12,556 nucleotides of DNA from Larix sibirica (taxonomy: Eukaryota > Streptophyta > Pinopsida > Pinales > Pinaceae), in contig NWUY0300014112.1 in NCBI GenBank assembly GCA_004151065.3, positions 35,179 to 47,734 of the forward strand. The letters are read 5' to 3'. Positions within the stretch are counted from its first letter, which is position 1, and the number at the start of each line of letters is the position of its first letter. Under the pieces are notes generated by a model. The model was not told the DNA's origin, searched no databases, and saw only the letters and a program-made list of their open reading frames with translations. The position numbers and the translations under genes are program-made. Below, one piece after another: positions 1 to 8,424 of the stretch.

Positions 1-19
1 TTGGCTAAGTTTGGTGATT

Positions 20-480
20 CTATTAACTTAAGAATCATCCTAATCCTGGGATAAGCAGGTTGGATAGAATTTTGTCATTCCCACTTGCATCAATTCCATT
101 CCTTTAATCATTTTTTAACTCTTTTAAGTGAGAGAGATTGGTTTGAACAAAATACGCTTACATATTCCTACAATTTTATCCCTCTTTTCTCCTATGAAAA
201 AGTAGTTGATATCTAAAAAGATTTGTTTATCCTTTTCATGGAGTGCGTGACAACTAAATGTTAATCACTTTTTTGCATCATCTCAAAGTTAATATGCTTG
301 GAAAAGTTTGTCCTCCCAAATTGGTCCGTCATTTTTTCCTACGAGTGCACAAAATAGATTTGGTGTAAATTTCTTCAAGGTCCTCGCAGTTTCTCGTGTC
401 TTGCTATATATTTGAAATTGCATACTCACTGTTTTCTTAGGCTGGTGTTTATAGTACAAATATCTTTTGAGCAGCTATTA
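20..480 (+). pseudogene. Possible LINE remnant (endonuclease end and zf-RVT scraps)
   Basis: This is a weak call. Near 39-85 one frame reads NPGISRLDRILSFPL, which resembles the 'SRLDRFLVS' box near the end of the plant LINE endonuclease domain. Near 285-345 another frame reads KVCPPKLVRHFFLRVHKIDLV, which resembles the 'vPpKvkfFlWr...ilT' stretch that opens the zf-RVT domain of plant LINEs. The two boxes are in the right order, but the reverse transcriptase that should lie between them is missing, so a large deletion would be needed. Frames are broken throughout. Chance similarity cannot be excluded. It may be part of the same wave of LINE insertions as the two clearer copies downstream. Confidence 0.25.
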
Positions 481-540
481 AAAAAAATTGGTCCATCATA
501 TTCTGAACATGCTTCAACTTCAACATTTGAAATGGTTTTC

Positions 541-1270
541 GTGAAGGCTCAATAAAAAAATATTTATATTAAAAGTATTAATATCAATTATACTTTTATA
601 GATGAGTTCAATTTGTGTTATTTTGTATTGTATTTATATTGTAAATGCATTTTGGATTGTTTTATTTGATTACTTTAAATCTTAAAAAAATCATTAATCT
701 TATCAAAAATTTAAAAAGTTGTAAATTTTTAAAAGACTTAAAATTAACATTATAAATTATGTTTAATTATTATTTTATACTTTAAAAGTTTATTAATTTA
801 TTACTTTCAAAATTTATAATTTATATTTTTATAAACTTAAAATTTATAATTTTTATGATTTTTTTATTTATATTAGATTTATGATATTTTTCTTTTTGTT
901 TTCATATAGAAAAAGTACTATATTTATATTCATTTATGAAAAAAGTATAAATATACATAAACAATCCATTGTACATACCATCCAATCCCCACACCTCGAA
1001 AACTTGTATCTCCCCTACCTCCTAACGACTATTTTTTCAAGAGAGTGTCTAAATATCCTCTCCCAAAAATATATGATCCATACGGACATGACAATAACAT
1101 GATAAGCCCTTCCAACCAAAGTTTAATGGCTATCACCATAATATAAAGAAAGAAAAAAGAAAAAACACATCACAATTACATCCTTAACTCCTAAAAACTT
1201 AATGACCCAAACAATTCATCATACTTTTGAAAATAGAAAATTACAATATTTGGAAATTGCCTTGAGAGAT
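541..1270. other. AT-rich stretch with no recognisable gene
   Basis: Very AT-rich, with many runs of A and T and degenerate short repeats such as variants of aatttataatttt around 805-860. A 73-codon open frame at 881-1102 is made almost entirely of AT-driven residues (F, I, Y, K, S, N) and matches nothing I recognise. The part next to 1270 may be the 3' UTR of the minus-strand LINE, but I see no clear poly(T) tail to mark its end. Confidence 0.6.
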
Positions 1271-1274
1271 CTCC

Positions 1275-1705
1275 CTTGAATATGCCAATTCCACAAAATA
1301 TATAAAACCTTCCTTCACTAACAGTGTTGGCTTTGAAACAAGGGCTGCTTTCTCATTATATTCACAATACATATGTTGAAACTATAAGCCAAAAAATTCT
1401 AATTGAACATTTATAATCTTGAATTTCCATTTCTTCAATGAAGCTACCTATAACTGACCCTTTTGCAAAGCCTATTCAATAATTATTTTAGAGTCACCAA
1501 CGATCTGCAAACAAGGGATTTGTTTAGTATGGGTAAAGTACATAAGATCCCATATAGCAAGTAATTCACCTCACATGTTAGATCCCCTTCCACAATTCAT
1601 TTTTAATTTGAACACACGAGAATTCGTCAGTTTCAACATAAAACCTGCTCCACTTTTCATGCGCCTTTCTTGAGATGCACCATTAAAATAACCAATAGGC
1701 CAATT
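1275..1705 (-). pseudogene. LINE RNase H domain (two or more in-frame stops)
   Basis: Minus-strand reading gives GYFNGAS (about 1697-1677), the Asp-box of RNase H with Asp replaced by Asn, then SGAGFMLKL, CGRGSNM followed by a stop, GELLAIWDLMYF with the Glu box, QIVGDSKIIIE with the second Asp (about 1510-1480), a stop where Trp is expected, and QHMYCEYNEKA near 1375-1340 where the last catalytic block lies. The final part KEGFIYFVE matches the usual end of these ORFs. In live elements this domain degrades the RNA strand after first-strand synthesis. Stops inside conserved blocks and the D-to-N change show decay. Confidence 0.85.
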
Positions 1706-1858
1706 ATCAATAAAGATGGAACTTTGGGAACTATTTCATTCCTTCAATTTTGATCCTTGAATATTTCCTTAAATGCCCCAATATTGGAATTTGAACTAAT
1801 CCTTAAAGAATCCATTTGTTTTTCTTCGAAAAGAAACCCATTCTTGCATTTCTAGACT

Positions 1859-2175
1859 TCATAGTAAATAAGACAAGGCAATTCCGATCCAATTTTGATA
1901 TATGATATGCAAATTTTGAAAGACCCAATTTTGAGAAATCTCGACTTCCTTTTTAACATCTAGCCAAACCATTTTTGTAAATGAACAATGAATAAACAAA
2001 AGGTGCACCATTTCTTCATCCTTTTTACACAAACAACAAATATTGTGTCCATGTCCCCCTCTCTTCACAAAGTTATCCCAGGTAATTATTATGTTCTACA
2101 AAGTAAGCCAACAAAATAACTTAATCTGCAAGGGAACACACCATTTCCGTAAAGAGGATTACCACCACTTTTGAT
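1859..2175 (-). pseudogene. LINE zf-RVT zinc-binding region
   Basis: This follows the reverse transcriptase on the minus strand. It reads roughly W..SSLRKWCVPLQIKLFCWLTL, then TWDNFVKRGGHGHNICCLC and KKDEEMVHLLFIHCSF, with the Cys-x2-Cys and His-x4-His/Cys ligands typical of the plant LINE zf-RVT domain, ending in VWLDVKKEV. The 69-codon open frame from 2068 to 1859 holds the zinc-binding half. The preceding half is in the same register apart from stop codons. This domain is thought to help bind template RNA or target DNA in LINEs. The stretch 2180-2800 between it and the thumb is LINE linker with broken frames, including a 78-codon frame at 2212-2448. Confidence 0.85.
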
Positions 2176-2802
2176 CAACTTCTAAAACATAAAAGAAAAT
2201 GGACTCATAAGCTAATTTTGTATTAACCTCACCATTCTTTTCATTCCAATACCACACAAGAGAGTTCTATTCACTAGAAAGCTGAAGACCACACTTGTTA
2301 AGACCAAATATGTAACCATTCCATTCCACTTGTAGATCCTCCCGAATCTCCAATTCTTCTGCCAATTTCCATCTACAACTACTAAATTGATCATTCTCAA
2401 GAACTCCCACCTGAGATAAATACTACATCTCCCTAGAACAAAGATCATTAATAAAACCCTTCAGATAACCTGTAAAAATCAACACCTCCAACAATAGGGT
2501 CCTTCCCAATTCTAATACAGTGACCATTTACTGGCTTCCAAGCCAACTAATCTCCCAAAATTTGGAAGGAATTAATCAAGCATTTCCAAATATTTGAAGC
2601 TCCCATTGAAGAATTATTGCTTCATCTAATCCAATCAATTATAGTCCAATATTTAAATATTTCCTTTTAATAACCACACTCCACAACCCAGTTGAAAACA
2701 AACCTCTCCAAAGGTTTTTTGTAGCTAATGCCTAACCAAAATAATAAATATTCTTAATACCCCATCCACCCTGCTTTTTGGGCCTGGCAATCCTTTCCCA
2801 AT

Positions 2803-3885
2803 TCAGCCAGTGAAACTTTTTTTTTTTTCATCTAGTCCAAAGAAAATAAAAAAATCTTCTTCTAATATGATCCAATTAGACTTAGGAATCTTTGCCATTG
2901 ATAACCAATATACAATAATAATTTCTAACTCTAACTTCACCAACATAAATCTTCCTTCCAGAGACAACCAACGATAGGACCAATTGCCTATCCTTTTTTC
3001 TATATTTTTCAAAATCCACAACGAATCCTCTTTTCTATAATGATTTGGTTTAATAAAATGCCCCATATAATTGAATCCAGTATCTAAAGAGTCCATTTTA
3101 AAAGGAAAAAACTGACTAATCTGGTTGAGAGTATTTTCATAAGTTCCAAAATGTAAAAACATGACTTTGCTTCACTTACAACCATACCTATTACATCACA
3201 AAAGGTGTCCAATAGATCCTTATATACTTGCCATTCAACTATATTACCCCTGCCTATTAATAACACATCATCTACAAAAAGTAGATGTGTAATATAGATA
3301 ATAGCAACAATTTGTTTTCCTTCAAATCTTCCATCAGAATTTTCCTTCTCAACTAGCTTGCTAAACCCTTCAACAAGCAAAAGAAAAAAGTAGATGTGAC
3401 AACGGGAAACCATGTCTCAAACCACGCGTGCAATTAAAATTGTTTGTAGGAGCCACATTTACAAGCACTACAAAGTTTGCTGAGCTGACACAACACATTA
3501 TCCAATTGGTTGCTTCCATTCCAATACCAATCTGCAATAATACCTACCTGAGAAAATCCCAATTTACATGATCATAAGCCTTCATCAAATCTAGCTTTAA
3601 AATCACTACTTTCAATTTTTTTGTCTTTACACTATGAAGACATTCCTGAGCGATTCAAATCACATCCATAATTTGGCGATTATCTAAGAACCCAAATTGC
3701 TCCTTCGACATAAATTTTGACAACATAGGATTAATCATGTTTGCAATTTTCTTAGATATGAGCTTATAGACTAGGTTACACATTGAAATGGGTCTTAAAC
3801 CATTGAAATAATCAAACTTAGTATTTTCTAGAATTAAGGCAATAAAAGTTGCATTCAATACTCCACATAGCTGATTTCACTATCT
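2803..3885 (-). pseudogene. LINE reverse transcriptase domain (broken)
   Basis: Read on the minus strand, this copies RNA into DNA in the active element. Visible blocks in order: LNATFIALI then RPISMCNLVYKLISK (around 3860-3750) with EQFGFLDNRQI (around 3690-3665), the finger region; LKLDLMKAYDHVNWDFLR at 3543-3600, containing the first catalytic Asp; LRHGFPLSHLLF (around 3420-3380), the 'RQGdPLSP' box; HLLFVDDVLLIG with the FVDD catalytic pair at 3267-3278; and the thumb with YMGHFIKP, RIGNWSYRWLSLEGRFMLVK and VYWLSMAKIPKS (around 3080-2875). The blocks fall in different frames with stops between them, so at least several frameshifts have occurred. The plant LINE family match is strong. The protein is not functional. 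Confidence 0.92.
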
Positions 3886-3890
3886 AAACA

Positions 3891-4255
3891 TTACTTCATA
3901 ATAATAATAAAGATGTAAAGATATATCTTATGTTATGTAATTTTTATGATTATTTTAAAGATGTAAAATAATCATAAATTAAATATAAAATTTATTTTCA
4001 CTAGGTTTGATTCTTTTAAAATAAAATATAAAAAAACTATATATTATGTAATAATTAATTATTCACTTATACATTAAAAAATATTACATTTGTATTTTTA
4101 AAAACAATAACAAAATGTTGATCGTGATGAATTTTGTTGATATCATGTAAAACTTAAATAATTAAATAAATGAAGAAATTTTCATAAAATAAAAGGAAAC
4201 GATTCACTCTTTAGTTTAATAAAAAGCCCGGGGCAATAATTAATAATAATAACAG
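3891..4255. other. AT-rich spacer with no gene
   Basis: AT-rich, with short TAA/ATA runs (3899-3912 and around 4235-4252). No coding frame of note. It holds the hairpin listed separately. The short direct repeat aaagatgtaaa occurs twice, near 3909 and near 3957. Confidence 0.6.
3943..3978. repeat. Perfect 15-bp inverted repeat (hairpin, 6-nt loop)
   Basis: The arms tttatgattatttta (3943-3957) and taaaataatcataaa (3964-3978) are exact reverse complements separated by aagatg. It lies in AT-rich sequence, so it could be the core of a decayed MITE, a matrix-attachment type AT element, or chance. No flanking terminal inverted repeats were found to settle it. Confidence 0.75.
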
Positions 4256-4496
4256 AGCTGCATCCCCTCTACTACTATCCAAGAGCATACATGTGCTTTT
4301 GTTTAAAGATGAGAGTCACTTCGGTATAGTTTGTAGTTTTTGGGTAGCATGTTGGTTTGAGAGTCATATTGGAAGAAGATAGTCGATATATGTTGATGTA
4401 GATGATTATAAAGAGTGGATAGTGAGTATATTGTTTGTTTGTCCATTTGTAGATTGTTGGTAGATTGCTTAATTAAAAAAAAAAAAAAAAAAAAAA
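4256..4496 (+). mobile_element. Possible retroposon ending in poly(A)22
   Basis: The only strong sign is the uninterrupted run of 22 A at 4475-4496, preceded by more mixed-composition sequence than its AT-rich left flank. In the 200 bases before the tail, cggtatagtttg (about 4323) and ggtttgagagtc (about 4352) loosely resemble the A and B boxes of RNA polymerase III promoters, as in tRNA-derived SINEs. The match is poor and I found no flanking target duplication. It could equally be a short LINE tail or a processed transcript. Confidence 0.3.
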
Positions 4497-4764
4497 TGAA
4501 AACTTTGTAAATAATGTTTGTGTTCTACTTGAAATCATTTGTATGTTGAAATTTAGTTTCCAGTGATTCAAAGAATCGTAGTGGAAAAACAATCTATGTT
4601 GTCCCTTTTTCTCCTTTTTCCTTCTTTGCCTTCTGTGGCTTTGTTGCCAAGTTTTTCTCTTGCTCGCTAATTAGAACCTTGTGAAAAATATCGCAGGTGC
4701 ATTTGGCTAGTTTATGCATTCAAGATATTTTGCTATATAATTTCCTTGCAGTGCTCATACCTTT
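4497..4764 (+). other. Spacer upstream of the OTU-like relic, with a possible splice acceptor
   Basis: No clear coding here. A CT-rich tract lies at about 4598-4635. Just before the first readable part of the OTU-like relic there is ctatataatttccttgcag, ending at 4751, which looks like a plant 3' splice site with a pyrimidine-leaning tract. If real, the relic kept at least one intron boundary and its first exon lies upstream or is lost. Confidence 0.3.
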
Positions 4765-4894
4765 ATGGATAATATGGAGCAAGGCTCTAGTGAACCATAT
4801 TGTCTAGACAAACTAGATGATTTTGCGATCCATGGTTCAAATAGAAAACATATTGACCACACTTTGGCTAGATTTCATCTATTTCGGCTTAAAA

Positions 4895-5348
4895 TAATTT
4901 CTACTGTGAACCATGAAACTACTTATTTGATGCATTGGCTTTGTTGTTGTATTTCCAATATACACCAATAGCGATAAGAGAAGAGGTTGTGAACCCTTTT
5001 TGTGCTTGTTTAGATCGCAAAGATCATGCTACCTTGCTATCAATGTGAATAGAGTTGTCCATCGACTTCCTATTAGAATTGCACAATCTCACAAATGTTC
5101 CTATATACTTGGAATGAATGTCGCTATCTGCTTCACAACCAAATGAGAAGAATGTATATGGACTGTGGGGCGATATTTTCTGCATCAAATGGCTTTCTAA
5201 ATGGTTGAATTTCCCAATGGTAGCTATTTGGTTGATGACAAGAGAGACAAAGTACCTTTATTTTAATTCTAGACATACATAATATTGCTACAACATGTTT
5301 TTCCATGATCAAAACCCATCTTCTGGCCACTTTGATCCACTATTTTGA
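4895..5348 (+). pseudogene. First OTU-like domain of the relic
   Basis: The reading is NHETTY followed, one frame over, by FDALALLLYFQYTP, then AIREEVVNPF, later YGLWGDIFCIKWLSKWLNFP, and finally SSGHFDPL with the His codon at 5328-5330. This matches the OTU layout: a D-G-x-C-x-F-x-A-L helix start, an 'xxxREEVV' helix, a 'WGdxxxIxxLsxxlnxpIxi' segment, and the catalytic 'H-[FY]-x-x-L' near the end. About 139 codons separate FDAL from HFDPL, the usual OTU length. At the position of the nucleophile Cys this copy has Thr. Three stop codons lie inside it and a fourth at its end. Confidence 0.55.
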
Positions 5349-5474
5349 TATAGATCAGTGGAAATTGTAAAGCATAGGTCTCAACTATATTCTCAAAGCA
5401 TGTGTACAAACCAATATCCAAATAGCCAAATTGAACTTCCATCTATTGAACAAGCACTATTAGAACCGAATTTT

Positions 5475-5920
5475 TGTATTGATGGTTCTATCATTTGTGA
5501 CTGTCATGACTCGTTTTTTGAATCTATTTGCAAATTGACAATGTTGTTCGATGTCCAAAGCATTAGAAAAGCAATTGCACGGAATTTTTACAATTGTTTT
5601 GTTGCAAATGACAATAAAGCAATTCAATGCTTAGATAGATATCTCGAAGAAAAACAATTGGACAAAAACCCCTCATTTCTAGTTGGTAGGCATAAATTGT
5701 ACATTGGTCAAAGCCATACATGAATGGTGGCATAGAAGGAGATGGATTTGCTATTCAATGGTTGTGCGAGTTGTTGAATGTCAGCATATACATATGGGAT
5801 ACTAGGCTTCACAAAATTATTGTGGGATTCCATTCAACAAATAGTTCCTCGAAAGTTTTATACCTGATGCAACATGTTCTAGATTCCTTGCATTCACATT
5901 TTCAACCATTGCTAAAAAAA
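5475..5920 (+). pseudogene. Second OTU-like domain of the relic
   Basis: The reading is CDCHDSFFESICKLT (codons 5496-5540), then QSIRKAIARNFYNCF, YLEEKQLDKNP and, after the frameshift at about 5720, NGGIEGDGFAIQWLCELLN, VSIYIWD, and SHFQPLLKK with the His codon at 5897-5899. Block order and spacing (about 132 codons from FFESI to HFQPL) mirror the first domain. In an ungapped match to the DGNC-F motif, Ser replaces the nucleophile Cys; a gapped match using the Cys of 'DC' three residues earlier is possible. So loss of the active site is likely but not certain in this copy. Confidence 0.6.
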
Positions 5921-6604
5921 CATTGTAAAAATACCATGTTAACTATGTTTTATTATCTGGCAGATACTGTTCCTCATAGCCTAATGGATAGTTTGATAAA
6001 GAACAACCAAGATATGGTGCAAGATAGTGCTATTGAGCAAAATATCCACTATGGCTTGTTTGAACAACTGAATAACATAGAGGCAGTTAACAAAAATACA
6101 AAAAAAGGGAAATATGTCAAAGGACAAGAAAACAAGAACTCACAGGCAGACATATAAAACCCGTGCACTTCCATGAACCTACTTTCCCAACCATACAAGA
6201 TATCCAATTTGGCATTGTTGGAAATAGATTAAAAAATTTACATTCTCTGAAAAAAGGAATATGTAGACAAGGAATACATGCCCATCAAAGACAAAAGGAA
6301 TCTAAAAAAGAAACCAAAGCAATTGATACATACTTGAAGCTGATTCAATACACCAATTTATGCATGTTCTTTTATGTGAGCTCTTGCAATTCAAAAAAGA
6401 CATCCATATCATTAACAATAACACCATTTTGGATTTTAGATCTTTTGCAACTGTAGAAGAAGCAAAAGTTGTTTCCCTGAATGATCAAATTTGCAAATTT
6501 TGCAGAAAAACAATATCCGATGGGCCTATGTTCATATCACCTATACGGATTTTCCGTAATAATATATTCCCAATTGTAGCTGCTCTAGCTCCTTTGAAAG
6601 AACA
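5921..6604 (+). pseudogene. Basic C-terminal part of the OTU-like relic
   Basis: After the second OTU-like domain the frame continues to 6157 with a Lys/Asn/Gln-rich, probably disordered stretch (KNTKKGKYVKGQENKNSQ). It then shifts to 6163-6360, where GNRLKNLHSLKKG and HAHQRQKESKKETK are strongly basic. A last shift gives QFMHVLLCELLQFKKD and SLNDQICKFCRKTI, the latter holding a lone C-x2-C that could be half of a zinc site. I know no family that this matches. It is interrupted at 6604/6605 by the repeat whose first bases are tgtaacgcccc. Confidence 0.4.
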
Positions 6605-6694
6605 TGTAACGCCCCATATTTCGACTAGACAGGTTTATATGTGAGACATATTGCACTTTGTTTTCTTATTATTTGNTCGACTGCGAATTCAACT
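6605..6694 (+). repeat. 5' part of an LTR-like repeat, copy 1
   Basis: It begins tgtaacgccccatattt and matches copy 2 at 11893-11970 over 78 bases (6605-6682) with no gaps and about 80% identity by eye. A TGTAAC start is common for plant LTRs. The abrupt start inside the OTU-like relic marks an insertion point. The copy is cut off on its right by the LINE 3' fragment. One ambiguous base (n) lies at 6676. If copies 1 and 2 are the two LTRs of one element, that element spans over 5 kb and received the LINE and other insertions later. Confidence 0.6.
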
Positions 6695-6705
6695 CTTAGG
6701 TTTGG

Positions 6706-7454
6706 GTGTTGATCCGTATTTCATCGGTTGGTTTTCCAAGTTGGTCAGATGGATCCATACCAAACATATTGCATGGTTGTCATAGGTTCAAACACTGTGC
6801 TGCTAAGTTGTTTTGTCTTGTGTTGTGGGAGATTTGGAAGGCGAGGAATCTCTCTATTTTTGAAGATAAACATATACAGCTGAGTTGGGTGGAGAGGAAG
6901 GTGTTGGTGGCTCAGTATGAAGCGGGGGGGATGGTGGTTGTAACTGTTTATAAGCTTCTTCCCATTTGCAGGTCCACCTCTATTCTCTCTTCGGCGTTTT
7001 TTGGTAATTTTGATGGGGCCTCGCAGGAGTCAAGATTACTTTGTGGGGAAGGTGGGGTCATTACATTAAACCACAATAAATTCTTTAATATCTGGATGAA
7101 TTTTGGTTCGGGGACTAATACCAAAAGTGAAATATGTGCACTTTGGATTATCCTTTATTTTGCAAGTGTGTGTGACCTGGAGCTACGGCAGATTGCGGGT
7201 GATTCACAAGTGGTAATCAACTGGATTAACCATAAAGGGTGTATCATTATCATCGCGCTTTCGCCTTGGCTTCTCAAGATCAGGTCTTTACAACATCTTT
7301 TTCAGGGTATCCAATTTTGCATGTCCCTCGTGTTGAGAATGGTCATGCGGACGTTCTCTTGAAGCGATCTCTACATTCGTTGGAAGGTACTCTATTTTTT
7401 GAACTTTGGGATGGCGATATAATTCGGGAAGATGGCAGCATCTTCTTATTTTGA
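6706..7454 (+). pseudogene. LINE ORF2 end: RNase H domain with one frameshift
   Basis: The frame open from 6706 to 7362 carries LVLWEIWKARNLSIFEDK, then the RNase H blocks: GNFDGAS (first Asp codon at 7012), GEGGVI, GSGTNTKSEICALW (Glu codon at 7129) and IAGDSQVVINW (second Asp codon at 7201). Soon after, near 7240-7330, the reading shifts to the next frame, where FSGYPILHVPRVENGHADVL provides the last catalytic His-x-Asp (Asp codon at 7350), followed by EGTLFFELWDGDIIRE and a stop at 7452. All catalytic positions are therefore present, but one frameshift splits them. It is younger or less decayed than the first LINE copy. Confidence 0.85.
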
Positions 7455-7765
7455 TCTATGTTTTTTTCTTTTTGAGTGGGTCTGCGTTATGCACTTTCTT
7501 TTTTGTTCTTTGGTTGGGGATCCTTCTTCTTGGTGATCATTTTCTTGGTTAATCGTTATTGAGCTCATCTTGATGAGTTGGTCCTTCTCATTGTGGTTGG
7601 GAGCAGCTTACTACATGTGGACCTTTGTGTCTTGGCTCAGGGGGGTGGGCGCCATTTCTCTAGTCCTGTGGGACGGTTACTTGTGCTTCTTCCTCGTTTG
7701 GAGGGTTGTATTTTGGTACTATATTTCATATACTTGTTAATAAAGTATAGCTATTTTTCTGTTTG
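7455..7765 (+). other. LINE 3' UTR with polyadenylation signal
   Basis: T- and G-rich noncoding sequence between the ORF2 stop and the poly(A) run. AATAAA at 7739-7744 lies about 21 bases before the A tract, the normal spacing. The 62-codon open frame at 7578-7766 is a composition artefact rather than a gene. Confidence 0.7.
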
Positions 7766-7775
7766 AAAAAAAAAA

Positions 7776-8424
7776 GTCTTCCAAGACTTACAACTAAGCC
7801 TTTATGTTTTCGCAAGCACAAGCATAGTGTCTCATTGAGATAATTGAACCTTGGTGGGGTGATAATAACACATCAGTTTCATCGACACAGTTAAGCACCC
7901 ATTGACAAGCTACAACCCTTTTCTAAGGAGCAAAAACTTGAAGAAACGTTTGTACCTTCAAAGGTTTGATCCCTCTCGATTCCTAATAGATCTAAGGTTA
8001 AGATGATCTAGACTAAGTTTTATATATTTCCTTAACACATTATGTTGAATGTTATTAAATGGCGCAATTAAAATTATTGTTATTAACAGATATTGATTTG
8101 TTTTGTTTTTAATGTTACAAGTTGATTAATGTTAGTGTTACACTCATTCGTTCATGACAACCTCTCCCATATTGAGTTGGCGAATGCACCTCTGAGCGCA
8201 ATGAAAAAAAATCACATAAAAATAAGGTGACTTGAACTTACACTATGGTTGCTCTGGGATTTTAGATCATGAAATAAACTAGGGGTGGGTCTAAAGTTAT
8301 TGCCATGGTGTAGCATTTAAAGTTTTGGACTTAGAGGAGCTTGCACAAGCCTAAGGCTATATTGTTTCATGCATGTCATAAGGGTGCTAGGGGTCATTTA
8401 AATGGCTACCCAACCCCCCTTAAA
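7776..8424. other. Unassigned spacer with weak tRNA-like (SINE) motifs
   Basis: No coding frame is convincing. Two pieces recall RNA polymerase III promoter boxes of plant SINEs. On the plus strand, tggtgtagcatttaaag (from 8306), followed by ttttggacttagagg, resembles an A box and its flank. On the minus strand, aagttcaagtcacc (8226-8239) resembles a B box. They face opposite ways and do not form one unit, so this stays tentative. The part right after the LINE tail may continue the LTR interrupted at 6694, but alignment with copy 2 is too weak to claim. Confidence 0.25.

Larger units (their letters stand above)
1275..3890 (-). mobile_element. Decayed 5'-truncated LINE (L1-type, with RNase H)
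   Basis: A non-LTR retrotransposon on the minus strand, about 2.6 kb, with its domains in the canonical order. First comes the reverse transcriptase (about 3890-2800), then a linker, the zf-RVT zinc finger (about 2170-1960), and an RNase H domain (about 1700-1280). The open frame is broken by many stops and frameshifts, so it is dead. The endonuclease half of ORF2 and all of ORF1 are missing. Homology stops near 3890 where AT-rich sequence begins, consistent with ordinary 5' truncation during target-primed reverse transcription. RNase H-bearing L1 elements are known in plants. No target-site duplication or tail was identified with confidence. Confidence 0.9.
4765..6604 (+). pseudogene. Decayed protein with two tandem OTU-like domains
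   Basis: I recognise the fold family but not the gene. One ancestral frame runs from about 4926 to 5723, broken by stops at 5046, 5115, 5280, 5346 and 5721. A frameshift near 4925 joins it to an upstream frame starting about 4750. Another near 5720 moves the reading to 5720-6157, and further shifts follow to 6163-6456 and 6360-6644. Joined conceptually, it encodes an N-terminal segment, two OTU-like domains of about 130-140 residues each, and a basic tail. OTU domains are cysteine proteases, usually deubiquitinases, and also occur in some transposons and viruses. In both copies the expected catalytic Cys is not seen. The right end is cut off by the LTR-like repeat at 6605, so the C-terminus is unknown. 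Candidates are a transposon-encoded protein, a degenerated host gene, or an integrated viral gene. Confidence 0.6.
6695..7775 (+). mobile_element. 5'-truncated LINE 3' end with RNase H, 3' UTR and poly(A)
   Basis: This is the last kilobase of a plant LINE in the plus direction. It has the end of ORF2 after the zinc finger (LWEIWKARNLSIFEDK), a complete RNase H domain, a 3' UTR of about 310 bases, AATAAA at 7739-7744 and a run of 10 A at 7766-7775. The reverse transcriptase is absent, so the insertion is 5'-truncated. The sequence differs from the LINE at 1275-3890, so it belongs to another subfamily. The 5' edge is estimated from where LINE-like coding begins. No clean target duplication was seen. 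Confidence 0.85.

Noticed and set aside
881-1102. 73-codon open frame on the plus strand
   Set aside because: Residues follow AT composition, no motif, no supporting neighbours.
4790-4890. LDDFAIHGSNRKHIDH as a Ty3/gypsy reverse transcriptase YLDD block
   Set aside because: The resemblance to 'LDDF.vyGs..eHl.hl' is real but short, no other gypsy block is nearby, and the sequence runs into the OTU-like region.
5133-5330. 65-codon minus-strand frame
   Set aside because: Shadow of the first OTU-like domain on the other strand.
7774-7789. aagtcttccaagactt hairpin right after the LINE tail
   Set aside because: Only 7 paired bases with a 2-base loop; not notable, and no matching target duplication was found upstream.
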